The notes beneath the pieces are model-generated. The model was not told the DNA's origin and made no database searches. It was given only the letters and a program-made list of their open reading frames with translations. Of a stretch of DNA of 64,000 bases, positions 34,189-45,823 are shown piece after piece. The position numbers were made by a program, and so were the translations under genes. Position 1 is the first letter of the stretch. Each line of letters opens with the position of its first letter. The DNA is taken from contig JAWZYV010012274.1 of NCBI GenBank assembly GCA_038373885.1, positions 310,001 to 374,000 of the forward strand. The letters are read 5' to 3'. This DNA comes from Cheiracanthium punctorium (Eukaryota; Arthropoda; Arachnida; Araneae; Cheiracanthiidae).

Positions 34189-34272
34189 TCCCAACGCTGA
34201 AAAAGCCGTAGCCATGGATCCAATTAACTACCGACAGCATGGCGGTCCCTTCACTTTATCAGCGTTGGGCAG
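34189..34272. repeat. MITE-like inverted repeat
   Basis: cccaacgctga (34190) is matched by tcagcgttggg (34260). Slightly outside, ttaaccctttgatg (~34098) and gtgaaaggtttaa (~34303) suggest a wider element of about 220 bp with TTAA-type ends. Also contains ggtggttgcgccgtgaaaccacc, a small hairpin at 34119-34141. Confidence 0.55.
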
Positions 34273-34770
34273 TCTATCCAATTAGTTTTCAATACATGGA
34301 TGTGAAAGGTTTAAGCGGATCTGCATGAAGACCCTTGCCCAAGAAAAAAAGTCTCAAAAGAACTAGTAATAGGATCTGCACATGAGCAGAATAAATGCAG
34401 TGTGTTCCAAAAAGGTTGAACGCGATTTGTTTCTTAACCTACCAAAGATAAAGGGATTAATGTAAAATTTAAAAAATGTTCAAAGCATAGGAACAAGATT
34501 ACGTTTGTCATGTAGTCCTCCCATTAGCTTTCAAAAAGTTACACTTTTTAAAGTGCCATCCTCTTAATAAATATCGGCAATCCGAATTTTTTAAAAAATA
34601 TATTTTATTAAATAATATATTATATATTTTATTATTTTTTTAAATAGAAAAACCATTCAAAAAACCATATACCACTTTTCCATACTGTGTAAAAGGCTGC
34701 TTCGTCAGTCAAAATAGAGATCATGTACAAATTGGCTATGGAAATTCTTTCAATCAAAAATACGTTATTA

Positions 34771-36606
34771 CGCTAATGCCCATGGTAGCATACATGCTAC
34801 CATATTTTAAACGCTACTTTTTTTGCAAGAAAACATTTCAAAATGTAACTGTGAAGTTGTAAAAAACCATTAATTGTATCTTTAATTGATAATAGTAGTA
34901 GTTTAGGTCCAGAGAAAGCAGTATTAATGAATAAAAAATATCTTAAGAATAACATGGGTGAAACCAACAAAGAAAACATGTTTCCAATGGTAACTTTTCC
35001 ATTATTTTACAAATATTTATAAGGATGATAATTGGCATGTATGTAAGAAAAGATATGCTTTTACATTAGATTCAAAATCACTTTTTAAAAAGTGTCATTT
35101 ATAATGTTTGGAAGAGTTTGAAAATCATGGTAGCATATATGCTACCACGGGCATTCGTGTAACTAAGCCTCGATGTTCTTAAGGTATATTTTAATTGAGT
35201 GTTTTTGACCTTAAAATTTTATATTTCTATTAATGTGCTTTTAATATGATTTATGGATTTAAAAGTTGTAAAATTTAGGTTTTGGGATTTCTTAATAACA
35301 AAAAAAAAGTTTTTTCTTGTAAAAAAGAAATAAAGCTGAAAAAATTACAGCAAGATTAAATCTGTAAATGAACTGAAATCTGAATTGTTTCATAAAAATT
35401 ATTTTAATAAATTTTTATTTTTATCTTGATTTTTATCTTTTTGATTTATTAAATGGAAAACTTTTAGGATTTTGAAAAAAAATCTTAATTTCTTTTCAGC
35501 CATCAACTTCAGGACAAAATTTCCATAGGTAAACGAAAAAAATATCTTCAAAAACGTGGAAGATGCAACCGTTTTTATGAGTGTCTTGAAAATCGATTTA
35601 TCAGAGATATCTGATGACCACTCTGAAGACGAGTTTTCCCTCTCATAATCAGTCATATTTTCCTTGAACAAAGCACAGATAAAGATGGTGATGAAAATTT
35701 TCTTGAAAATAGCAGAAATATACTGCTATATATATATATAGATATTGATGAAACGACAACACTGAAAATTTTGAAAAATTTCATGGTGGAAAAAAGAGCC
35801 CTACTTTTTTCATTTTCCAAAATATAATAATTTTCCTGATTTCCCAGAGCCTTGCCATATGCTCTTGAATTTCAAATGTGCATTTCAAAAGATATAATTC
35901 CGCTATTAGCAGAACAAACAAATGCATGCAATATCCAAGAAAGCAGAAATTTCAATTATGAGGGAATGAGAGAAGGATCAAGTTTTGAAAATTTTTATTC
36001 AAATAGGGCCAATTCAAATCTCACATCAGGGGGCATTGTGAAGACGTGATATGGTATGAGCTCATTGCTAAAGCTGTATCGAAACGGATTTGAAAATTTT
36101 CTAGGATTTCTACATATTGCTGATGGAAACTATCTATGCACGATCGCTAATGAAAAATAAAATTCTGAAAATTCTTTAAAAATTTGTTGTAAAACATACT
36201 TTGTCAAAGCATAGCTATCCACATGGGTAGAGAAAATGTGCAATCCATTCGAGATGAATGTAAGCAGTTCATAGATGGAATCACAGATGTCCATTTGTAA
36301 AATGTGATAAATGCAACATATATCTTTGTTTTTAAAGAGAAAGATTTTGTTTTAAAGCTTTTCACATACAGACAAAAATGTAAAAAATAAAAATAAAAAT
36401 AAGTCAAAATATCTGTTTTTGTAAATTGTGAAAATCTCTTCATTTGTGCCTTAATTTTGCCCATAGTAGCATATATGCAACAATTGAAAAATATAAAAAT
36501 GACTTTTTCCAGAATTTTTTACTATAGTTATATTGACCCAAAATAACACCATTTCAACGAAAAAATATTTTTTACTTAAGAATTTCTTATAGTGGGCATT
36601 AGACGG
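34771..36606 (+). mobile_element. piggyBac-like element relic
   Basis: Left gctaatgcccatggtagc and right agtgggcattagacgg are inverted, next to TTAC (left) and TTAA (36607-36610, right); piggyBac uses TTAA targets. Palindromes catggtagcatacatgctac (34781), catggtagcatatatgctac (35128) and a third copy near 36465 are subterminal. Interior decayed (see next entry). Confidence 0.55.
35845..36160 (+). pseudogene. piggyBac-type transposase fragment
   Basis: The plus strand encodes ALEFQMCISKDIIPLLAEQT followed by NACNIQ, like the LFxxFxxDELIxLIVEETNRYA start of the piggyBac DDE domain. After a stop at 36049 further fragments (WYELIAKAV, ISTYC) can be followed in shifted frames. An upstream minus-strand frame (35399-35671) is Ser/Asp-rich but is probably the complement of the element's N-terminal acidic region. 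Confidence is limited because the family match is short. Confidence 0.45.
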
Positions 36607-36610
36607 TTAA

Positions 36611-37379
36611 TATGTGTCATAAATCTTTCACGACAAATTTATCTAAATAAAGCGTGAACAAACAGGGTTTATATTAAGGAAGTAATGCCGTTTTTTCGCA
36701 TGTCAATATTTCTCCTAGCAGCAACTATTGAAGCTAATAATACGAAATCATGCATGCATGTGAGGCTTTTCATGCGGGTGCTCGATACAAGAGAATTTTC
36801 GAAAATTCGAAACTTATGGGGATGGGGTAGATGGCCAAAACTTTCTTTACACATATTCCTCTCTATCTCAAAGAAAGGCAGGAGATATCCATAAAATTCT
36901 TACTGTAAAATGTAACACCCACGGGTATCTAAAAATTAATTTCAGTACATTTTGAAATTCCTCCTATATAAAGAGACGCCTGAATATATTTTATCCTTAT
37001 TTGTGCATTATACAGCACTCGTTATAGCTTTCAAATAATTGTTTACTGCTGTAAAAAAAAATATTTTAAATTATGTTATTTTAAAAAAATGTGTATTTAT
37101 TATACTTTATACTTTACTTGTAATTAAGAAGGAAAAGCAAAATATGTTTTCCTGTAAGCGAAGTAAAACATTTAAAATACATGTGGTAGCATGCAAAGAA
37201 AAAGTATGCCGAAATAAGACTAATTTTTCGACTTACGTTTTCTTGCCTTCGCTATTTTCGACCTGCGCTTCAACCTGCGTTTTCTTAAATTATTTTTCAA
37301 AGCTTTCGAACAATTTCTACAAAAAAATTTTATTGTAAAACACGAAAGCTATGGTAATGTGCAGTAGTTATAGGTATAG
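36611..37379. other. FS2-FS3 intron stretch, no gene seen
   Basis: AT-rich. The frame at 37039-37338 is Lys/Phe-rich with no motifs. Confidence 0.5.
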
Positions 37380-37985
37380 TGTGTCCCATAAGTACCGCTC
37401 AAACTCTGCACAGCCATAGATTTCTCGTTGGGAGTGCATAAAAAATGCCCAAAGAACTGTATTTGTACGACCCATAGTTTTCGAGGAAAATGCAAAAGGA
37501 AAGTGATAACGTCACATCCTGTGCTAGAAAAAAAAAAAAAAAAATAGAAACATTAAATTAGCTATGCGGAGACTCGGTGTTACGGCCGCTACGCTCCCCA
37601 GATCTGGCACCTTTGAATTTCTTCCAATGAAAACGTTTGAAAAAGAATGGATCTATCGAGACCTAGTTACAACAAAAAAATGATTTAGTCCCTCCCTTTC
37701 ATGCTGTGTGCATTTATGTGGGTACCAGATTGATGCAGCGTGAGCTGTTAGCCATTACACGGCGCCCGCAAGCGAGCATCGATATGCACGGTGGACATTT
37801 TGAGCATCATTTTACGAAAGCACATGCAAAAAAAAAAAAAAAAAAAAACCATGTTCATCCTTCCAATGCATGTTTTTTGTGTATACCGGATATGACGTTT
37901 CTGCATTTTTCTAGATTTTTTGTCGAAAACTATGGGTCGTAGAGGTATAGTTCTTTGGGGAATTTTTTTATGTACTCCCCAGGCC
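37380..37985 (+). mobile_element. mariner-type element relic with long inverted repeats
   Basis: The left arm (aaagaactgtatttgtacga then cccatagttttcga) and the right arm (tcgaaaactatgggtcgtag then aggtatagttcttt) are ~70-bp imperfect inverted repeats. Between them lie plus-strand transposase scraps: SPDLAP, then YRDLV, and a C-terminal end with CVHLCGYQIDAA, as in mariner/IS630-type proteins. Internally deleted, with poly-A expansions at 37529 and 37829. Confidence 0.65.
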
Positions 37986-38267
37986 CGATCCTAGCGGGGG
38001 GGCAAGATGGTGCACGGCACGTGGGCGGTCAAACTTAAGGGGCGGCGAAATGATTATCAAACAACATAGGAAAAATGAAAACCTTATATGAATGTTTAAA
38101 AAAAAAAAAAAAAAAACCTTTGAGTGAACAATACTTTAAACCCTAATCAGCCTGCTCCAACTAAAATTTTGAAGATTTTTTTTATTAGAAATTTTAAATC
38201 ATACATTATGTCAGGATTTAACAACACATTTTCCCATTTTATCTATAGCACTCACAATATTTTAGAC

Positions 38268-38432
38268 TATACCAATCAGTGTTGCTTCAGGTGAAAGAAG
38301 CTTTTCAAAATTAAGTTTGATTAAAAATTACTGAAGATCAACTATCTCACAAGAAAGGCTTATGAATTTGGCTAGTATTTCAATTGAAAGGGTCACCTGT
38401 AAGGCGGTAGACATTTCAAGTATTATAGATTA
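38268..38432 (+). pseudogene. hAT transposase C-terminal scrap
   Basis: The plus strand reads SVASGERSFSKLSLIKNY, a stop, then ISQERLMNLASISIE: the hATC dimerisation motif (TxAxAERSFSKLKLIK...RLxxLxxLSIE), closely related to the C-terminus at 19772-20257. Upstream gcccgatcctagcggggggg (37983) may be the end of the same element. The rest is lost. Confidence 0.75.
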
Positions 38433-39142
38433 ACTAGCTGAAGTACCCGTCGTTGACGAGTTAGTACATAAAAGTTTAAAGTTAGTACATAAAAAGTTAA
38501 CTGAAAAGTTAGTTTAGTACGTAACTTTTTAATTTACAAGAGGATTATTTCATGAACGTAGTCTTGTTTCCGACCCCGTTTTCAGCATTTCTGCAATTTA
38601 TATGTATCAAGTATCTTTAACAAGTAAAGAATTAAAAGCGCGTTTCAATCTTTTTGGGACACCCTGTTTATATACATGTGTTTCGGGGGTTCAAGTTATT
38701 TGGAGCAACGGCTAATCGACCGAAGGAATTATTTGATGAATGCGTCAAGAAACAAAGTAAATTAATAAAATAACCATACTTTTATTCAGGATATAAATGT
38801 CACTTGTTTGGGCAACTTCAGGGGCAGCCCTCCCGCATGCAAACGTAAAAAAGGCGTCCCCTTTTATGCTCCAGATCAAGTTTTTCTCAGTTGTTGAGTT
38901 CGAAATAGCGCCCCGATGCGATGCTTACCTAGGTTGCCGTGTCGGGTTGCCCCACGGCAAATTAGAGAACATTCATTTTCGCTTATGAAATTAATGTATT
39001 CAAACGATTTTTTGGATCAAGAACTTTTTGTGAATTGTTAGGTTTGATCATTTGATTTATGATTTTCTTTGTTCCATCCATCAGTTTATCAATATTTTGA
39101 TTCCTAAAAAGTTTTTTTCCTGGTCTCTGTAAAATGCCTGCA

Positions 39143-39149
<7 letters not shown>

Positions 39150-39182
<33 letters not shown>
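39150..39182. repeat. (TC)n microsatellite
   Basis: About 14 CT repeats followed by a T-run. Confidence 0.9.
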
Positions 39183-39362
39183 TCTTTGGTAAGTGATTCT
39201 GTGGAAAAACAGTCGCAAAGCAGAACTTTTTGCATATGCATTTCTCTATCTCCCAGAGCGTTCAAGATTCAAGCTCACCAACTTCATGAAGGCAGTTTAC
39301 GAGTATAGTCACATTGTGTGTTATTTGATACAATATAGTTTGCAAGCGAGCCTAATAGTAAA

Positions 39363-39800
39363 ATGGCTAGAATCAAAACGAGCATGTCAACACAGATGAA
39401 GACGTGGATTTCCAATTATGTACAAGATCTAACTACAAATGGTGAAATTGTTTTCTGCTCGTTATGCGAGAAAAACATCCCATGTAGTAAAAGTTTTCAG
39501 AGACGAAAAATAAAGGCCTCGTCTCGCAGGGAGAAAAAGTTCTAGTTAGCAGGAACATTCCTTTTGAAAATTAAATAAATAATAAAAATTAATAATTTAA
39601 TAATAATAAATACCAAAAAAAGGATATTTCTTATAAAAAAACATTTTAAATGGCTTTTATTTAAGAAATATTGCATTAATTAAAATATTTCAGATGAATC
39701 AAACATCAGAAAACATTATCTCACTTATTCAATAAAGTACTTGATGAAATTTGCAAAGAAATTGGAACAAGCTAAGCTAATGGACCTATGAATTATCGCT
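39363..39800 (+). pseudogene. hAT N-terminal zinc-finger fragment (CGGBP1-like)
   Basis: MARIKTSMSTQMKTWISNYV, then GEIVFCSLCEKNIPCSKSF: a hAT-type N-terminal finger region of the kind found in CGGBP1 and related transposases (KxSxxxQ...FCxxCxxxxxCxKxF). The second part of the finger (QHI...H) is replaced by RRKIKASSRREKKF, a decayed end. A downstream exon-like piece (ESNIRKHYLTYSIKYLMKF, ~39697) may be the next part. Not a working gene. Confidence 0.55.
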
Positions 39801-40042
39801 GTTAAAGCAACCAATTTAAATGGCCGTTATGCAGCACATTTAACCGTTATATAGCCCAGGCATATTTTCGGAGTATTTGATACATATTTGCAAGCATATT
39901 TTGTCATTTTTTAAGTGCATACAATCCGCTGTCTATCTATAACTATTGCCAAATCCCGAATTTTCTGCAATTGTGCTGCGCCATTACTACAGTTAGGCTT
40001 TAACTGTTGAACCGCAACACTCACGATGCGAATACCTGAATC

Positions 40043-40224
40043 CAAGGCCGTACCCGGGGGGGGGGGAACCACGGGTCCGCCCCCCCCCCCCCGAAATTTA
40101 AAATTTTGTTAACAAAATAATAATGATGAAGCCTTTTTGTGAAATATTCAGCCTTTTTCACCGTTTGGTCCCCCCTCTGAACCTTTTGAACCCTCCCCGG
40201 AATTTTTTTCTGGGTACGGCCCTG
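40043..40224. mobile_element. hAT MITE, 182 bp, TSD cctgaatc
   Basis: Ends caaggccgtacccggg and ctgggtacggccctg are inverted repeats with G-run and C-run just inside. Exact 8-bp duplication cctgaatc at 40035-40042 and 40225-40232. Confidence 0.9.
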
Positions 40225-40254
40225 CCTGAATCTGAAAAGGTATGTAACCCATGA

Positions 40255-40515
40255 TAGACTAGCGCTGCATTAATGCAACATCATTAGTGACATTTCAATG
40301 TTTATTTCTTACCAACATGATTGAAACCTTCTTGTTAATGCCTAGCTATGAATTAATACAACATCATTAATGGCATTTTAATGTTTACTTCTTACAATTG
40401 TGATTTCAGCCTTCCCAGCTTTACATTAATGCAAAGTCATTAGTGACTTTTTAATATTTATTTCTTAGCAACATGATTATAACCTTCATGCCTAGCTTTG
40501 CATTTATGCAATACC
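40255..40515. repeat. ~80-bp tandem repeat, 3-4 units
   Basis: Units start near 40259, 40342, 40421 and 40487, sharing attaatgcaacatcattag, tttcaatgtttatttctta and atgcctagct. Diverged minisatellite in the FS2-FS3 intron. Confidence 0.75.
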
Positions 40516-41433
40516 CTGTATTTTACGAAATATGCAGAAATGTGTCTCAATACAGGTAAAAGCATTTAATATTACTCTGCTGAAACATATCTTAATTTCT
40601 AAATGGGTCATTCCACGTCAAATCAAACAGAAAATAGGAAAAAGTTCACCACGCCATTTCAGATTTCCACAAAATTTATATAGATGGTTTATAGGCTAAG
40701 ATAACCACAAATCTCAATTTTGCAGGTTCTACGATAATTAAATACGGAGAAATTCACTATGCAAATTTTCAAGTTTTCTGCAAGATACGCCATTTTTTCT
40801 CTGAATTTCTTAAGGAGTTATTTAACTGTAAAAGTTACTGAAGTGAAAATTTGTTTCTAGGGGTAACTTTTTAAGCTGATTCCAAAAATTTTATCAAAAT
40901 TTGCGTACCTTCTATAGTTTGTGCGTGAGCATTGCATTTGAATAATCTGTTGCGAATCTGATAATTTAAATTGCGTTTGCATTCAATAACATCTTTTTTT
41001 TTTTACATGTTTGATCAGAAGCACATGTTTTAAATTTTTACATGTTGCTAAGATGGTGTGCCACTACATCCCAAGAAAATTTCATCCACACAAATCAAAT
41101 TTCCAGAATAAATAGATTCTTAAAATCATTGATAGAAGGGAGGGGGGTTGGGGAGAAATTCATGGCAAAAGGAATGGTATTGAGACACGTAATCCAAGGG
41201 ATTGGGCACGCTTACTTAAGGCATGTAACCTCTATTTTTATTGAGATTTACTCATCACGCAAACATGCGAAAGACTTCCAAATTAATCAAGTGCTCGGCC
41301 CCGTATCCCATGGGTATCGATATTGTTCAATTTACCAGCAACATAGAAGATGCAGCCGAGATGAATTATTTGCATTTAAAACTCAAATTATTAAAAAAAA
41401 AAATCGACGTATAAATCTTGAATGTTGTCTCAC

Positions 41434-41649
41434 CTGCGCCGCACTCCCCGGCAAAAATAATGCGTAGTCCTCTCCGAGACTTGCAGGCCTCGACCCTAAG
41501 AGCGCACTCATTGACGTATGTGCGGCCGTCAGAACCACAAACGGGCCGGAAGTCCGGAGCACAAACGGCATTGCATCGGCAAACAGGTCGGCGTCGAGGG
41601 TCCAGTTGACATACCTGAGAAGCTGGACATTCGACTCCTTCGCAAGGAT
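41434..41649 (-). CDS. AGRN: agrin exon: follistatin/Kazal domain FS2
   Basis: Ten-cysteine module: DPCEGVECPASQVCQL, PVCRCNAVC, PVCGSDGRTYVNEC, EACKSRRG, GECG. Acceptor gtttttgcatttcag, donor GCAG|GTGAGA, phase 1; 216 bp. GC-richer than its flanks, as expected of a conserved exon. Introns: 5,095 bp from FS1 and 7,448 bp to FS3. Confidence 0.94.
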
Positions 41650-41738
41650 CTGAAATGCAAAAACAATACACATCAATAGAAAGTTAAGGGTTACTAAACA
41701 ATGTAACTATAGTATATGTATATGTATAAATATATATA

Positions 41739-42161
41739 CGGTGGAGAGCAAATAAAAGTGGGACGGAGAACAGAGTTCCAGGTTACAGAGATACACAGCA
41801 AAGGAAAGGAAATACTCCATAGTTCGCTAACCTGCCTATAGCAGATGTTGAGAATGACCACCCTTCATCTCTTGGCACTTTTGGGCTCTGGCCAGCAAGT
41901 TGCTGAAGGCAGATCGAAGCTAGACTGCTGGAATGGCTGCAATCTCATCAGAAACGTCCAGTTCTGTAGTTCTTGAAGACTATGAGGGTTGTTTCGATAC
42001 GCCTTAGACTTGAAGGTTACCCACAAAGGTAATCGCACACAGACAGATCAGGTGACCTGGGTACTCATGCCTAGCTAGGGCCAAGACCAGACTGACTTCA
42101 GCTAACATGCACGTCCAACCGTATCCACTAGTCCAGGGCCACTTTTATTTGCTCCGCCTTG
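41739..42161. mobile_element. mariner-type MITE, 423 bp, TSD TA
   Basis: Left cggtggagagcaaataaaag, right complement of caaggcggagcaaataaaag; TA on both sides. The interior is GC-richer and may be a deleted transposase, but I recognise no intact motif. Confidence 0.85.
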
Positions 42162-42739
42162 TATACATATATTACCTTGTTTCTTATATATTTTTCGTAT
42201 TAATTCTATTTCTTTCTTCCTTTTTCTTTTTTAAAATGTAAAATAAAATTTAATGCAATAATGCAAAAATAAAGAAAATTCCAAATCTTAAAAATGCTGA
42301 AAAAGAAACAGCTACCTCCAGTTTAACAAGAATATGCTTCATCAGTGTAGGTGCGAAATTAAAAGCAAGAAAATCCTACTGAGTGCAGTAACACAGTTGT
42401 GTCCCAATTGATGCCTTCACAGAATCACTAGGTCAGGGGTGGCTAACCTTTATGGATCAACCCACACAGCACAAAGATGTCCATTGGTTATGTATAAGGA
42501 ATTGGATAATGGGTATATCTATTAGAAGTCCTAGATCCTCCAGATAACATAAAATGGACCTCTATAAGAGATTTGGGGTGTGATCTCTCTAAGGACTAGA
42601 CAACATCTATAATATCCAGGATGTCTAGTCCTGAGATCTATTTCCAAGTAGCATAGATATTGATTGGACGGGCAAAATATCCAAGATTTCTCGAGGGAAA
42701 AGTGAATTATGATGTCATAACTACGACTTTTTTTACCCA

Positions 42740-42935
42740 CTGAGAATTCATCCTCCGTTCTGGGAATTTTGGTGCTGCCGTCTATTGTCATACATAAGAA
42801 CTTGCAGAAGATGCAAGTTACTTTTAAACTGATACCTATTTCCTTCGGCTGGTTTCGAACCATGCATCCAAGGGGTGAAAGGCGAGCGTTCTAACCACCA
42901 GACTGTCTCAACTCGGGGCGAGAAGACCAAAGTTT
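42740..42935 (-). mobile_element. tRNA-derived SINE (minus strand), third family
   Basis: On the minus strand: gagacagtctggtggttaga (A-box region), cgctcgcctttcacccc (anticodon-arm position) and atggttcgaaaccag (B box). The tail end is not clear. Inserted in the element at 42461. Confidence 0.7.
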
Positions 42936-43078
42936 GAAGTGATTGTTCTTCAATTTCGGAATGAAAACACTTTTATGTATCTAAATAAATAAAATTAGAA
43001 TTTGCCGTACACTACTTGGTATCACAAAAGTTTGCGTTTTCTATCCGTTTTAAGCATTTGGGACCCCAGTACAACCGT

Positions 43079-43110
<32 letters not shown>

Positions 43111-43113
43111 GTC

Positions 43114-43430
43114 TGCACCACATCACGTAAAATTGACTGAAGCGAATGAAATAAAATTTGGTGACATGATAGGTGATCCCTCAACTTAAACTATATGCGT
43201 CGAATTTTTAAAAAATTCATTAGATTTTGAGATTTTCTGAAAATTCTTTCAAGGTGCGCAATTTTTTTTTCCCCGCACATCAAGTAAAAACGACTAAATG
43301 AAATTTGGTGACATGATAGATGATCACTGAACTCAAGCTATAGGTATCGGATTTTTAAAAATTTCTTACCAGATTTTTGCGATTTTTCTGAAAATCCTTT
43401 TAAACTGAGTAAATTTTTGTTTCAGTAGCC
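43114..43430. repeat. tandem duplication, ~155-bp unit, 2 copies
   Basis: Both copies carry aaatttggtgacatgatag, tgatc, tcaactta or tcaagcta, and atttttctgaaaat in the same order. About 75-80% alike by eye. Confidence 0.75.
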
Positions 43431-43885
43431 ATCCAATCTTCTATGTAAATAAGATGTCTACAAATGCATCTCTTATGGATGTTATACACGTACATCCAAT
43501 AGATTTGTAGCTTTGGGTGGCAATTAAATATCTATGGGACATCTATTTCATTAGCTACATAAGATGTCTACTGATGGATTTCTTATGGATGTCAGAAATA
43601 CATTTCCAATAGATATCCTTTTTCGGATGACTATTAGATATCTATAAGCCCTCTAAGGATATCTTATAGAGGTAGCGATTTAGATGTCCTATAGATATAT
43701 ATTTTTCTCCGTATATACCGCATATAATATCCTTTAAATGTCCTGAATGTTATAGATCAGTTTGGATATCTATTAGACCTGATTTGGACATAGTGTGCTG
43801 TGTGGGAACGTGCCATTTTTTCTAAAGAAATGTTTAATGAGGCCATAGACGTGCCGTCAAATAATTTTGAATTAGTGACCGTTCG

Positions 43886-44024
43886 TAGGGATGGACGACT
43901 TTTTTGCGAGACGACACGCATATTTTTAACATTATGATATAAGGATTTTTGAGAGACGAGACAAAGCTTTTAGGCTATTTTGCGAGACGCGGGACGCTTA
44001 TTTTTCGTCTCGCGTCCATCTCTA
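43886..44024. mobile_element. 139-bp hAT MITE nested in MITE
   Basis: Ends tagggatggacga and cgcgtccatctcta; inverted gcgagacg / cgtctcgc motifs inside. Target duplication accgttcg (left) versus gccgttcg (right). Interrupts the same MITE that carries the 42461 element. Confidence 0.8.
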
Positions 44025-44263
44025 GCCGTTCGATCGTGATACTTCATAGTGAACTTCATTATTTTTAATTAAAATGCAAACCGTTTTGATCGAAGTCGTG
44101 TCCAAAATATTGTGTCGCGTGCCATCAATGGCACGCCTGCCATTGGTTCGTCACCCCTGCACTAGGCTGATATCGCCAACTACGCGTATGGAAAAATATA
44201 TGAAGTGCCATCTGAAAGACTCGAACGGGTGAATATTAGCCGAAAAAGTTTCCTTTTTATATT

Positions 44264-44967
44264 CAGGGTTTCCCAAAAAGGTGGAAACGGGCTTTAATTC
44301 TTCATCTATTAGACATAAGTGGAGAGCGTAAATTGAAAAAAAATGTTCAAAATACGGTCGGAAATGATACTCCGTTAAGAAAAAATTCCTCTCGTTCATT
44401 TTCAAAAAGTTACACTCTTTAAATTTGTATACGACCCCCGTACACAACAATTCCCAGTTAGTAAAATGTGACCCGTACACTCATGAGGTGACATTTAAAA
44501 CTTGAGAATTATATCTTGAAAAGTGTCAGAGATATGAACATAAATATAACGCTGACTTAAACCACTTTTCAATAGCTAAAGGGAAAAAATCACGTCAAAT
44601 GATCTCATTTCAAGGGTCGCACAGAAATTACGAAAGAAAATCTTTTTTTCCACTCCAAGAAAATCGTTTACATACAAAATCATGTATAGTCCCCGAACAG
44701 CTTTCTTTAAAGATATCTCTGCGACTTCGGATGATGAAAGGCTCATATTTGGCACATCACCTCATGAGTGTATGGGGCACATTTTGCTAATTGGAAATGT
44801 TTTTGTACGGGAGTGATATAAAAATTTAGAAAGTGTAACTTTTTGGAAATTAACGAGAGAAAATTTTTTTAACGGAGTCTTATTTTCAATATTTTCAATT
44901 TACACTGCCCACTGATCTCTAATAGATAAAGAATTAAAGCCCGTTACCACCTTTTTGCGAAACCCTG
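44264..44967. mobile_element. large foldback element, ~250-bp arms
   Basis: The left arm (cagggtttcccaaaaaggtg, then gggctttaattctt) and the complement of the right arm (cagggtttcgcaaaaaggtg, then gggctttaattctt) pair over about 250 bp at roughly 80% by eye, including a shared acactcatgaggtga motif in each arm. Ends CAGGGTTTC next to TA suggest a Tc1/mariner-derived element. Short frames inside are not conserved. Confidence 0.85.
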
Positions 44968-45567
44968 TATAAACCCAATACGTGTAATATAAGAGTTGCA
45001 GGATAACGGTATGCATTTTCCGGTGGCTTAACACGTTCATTCCCTGGCTGTACCTTAACTAATATCAAGTTTTTGATATTACGTATTCATCCAATTGACT
45101 CTTCTAGACCAATTCTTCCTTTTTATGCGTCATTTGAGAATTTTACACACGGACTTAGACCTGGATTCTGCCCTCGTCGCTAATTTTTCGCAGTCGTTAA
45201 CTTTGCCCCACCTTGAGGTGGAGTTTTAAGGAGGAGCGTCAAGGGGTTCTTGTGATTGGCTAAAAGACCTCCCGATGGCCTCCGGAATCGTTAGCGCAGT
45301 CGATAACCAAACAACTGGTTCTGCCCAGTCGACTGCTAACCACCGACGATTTCGGAAACCACCGGGGGAGAATTTCACCCTTAGATAACATTTCGTGTAG
45401 TTCTATTTTATGATCATTTTGACGGCATGGCATGTAACTTTTCCATACGGGTATAAGTCAAAGACGGCAGTTTTGGATGCATTAAACGACAATATGTTTT
45501 TTTGGATATTTAAGAATGGTTTGATTCAGTGCGATACCGCATGCTTAAAACTAGTAATAGCGGTAGA

Positions 45568-45815
45568 CAGTAGCGGATCCAGGGGAGGGGCTAGGGGGCT
45601 TCAGCCCCCCCCAAAAGAGATTGCTAAAGGGTAACCTTCTGCTTTATTATACACTTTAATTTGATAAAATGATCTTTTTTTATAACTTAGCCCCTCCCAA
45701 AAAGTTTTACATTACTTTACACTAAAATTTTGCTTTATTGTACATTTTGTTTGGGTGAAATAAGCTTTTTTCAAAATTTAGCCCCTCCCAAAAAAAATTT
45801 CTGAATCCGCTACTG
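45568..45815. mobile_element. CAGTAGCGGAT hAT MITE, 248 bp, TSD gcggtaga
   Basis: cagtagcggatccag and ctgaatccgctactg are inverted ends. Exact 8-bp duplication gcggtaga at 45560-45567 and 45816-45823. Two cttagcccctccca-type internal motifs. Best-defined copy of the family also seen at 24797 and 22408. Confidence 0.93.
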
Positions 45816-45823
45816 GCGGTAGA

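Larger units (their letters stand above)
42461..43806. mobile_element. 1.35-kb TIR element (CCCACACAGCACA) nested in MITE
   Basis: cccacacagcaca at the left and tgtgctgtgtggg at the right are perfect inverted ends. Both subterminal regions are full of tagatgtc/atatctat-type short repeats (42470-42680 and 43435-43790). The interior holds a SINE, a 30-base A-run (43080-43106) and a tandem duplication. No transposase seen. The end sequence resembles the 22047 element, possibly a related superfamily. Confidence 0.75.
42434..44159. mobile_element. hAT MITE split by nested insertions
   Basis: Left end caggggtggctaaccttta, right end cattggttcgtcacccctg; the family's intact copy is at 59813-60043. 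Target duplication cactaggt (42426-42433) versus cactaggc (44160-44167), one mismatch. The original is ~230 bp; the rest is two later insertions (42461-43806 and 43886-44024). Confidence 0.85.

Noticed and set aside
41042..41467. 141-codon plus-strand frame
   Set aside because: It overlaps the FS2 exon on the other strand, has no family motifs and is of low complexity outside the exon.
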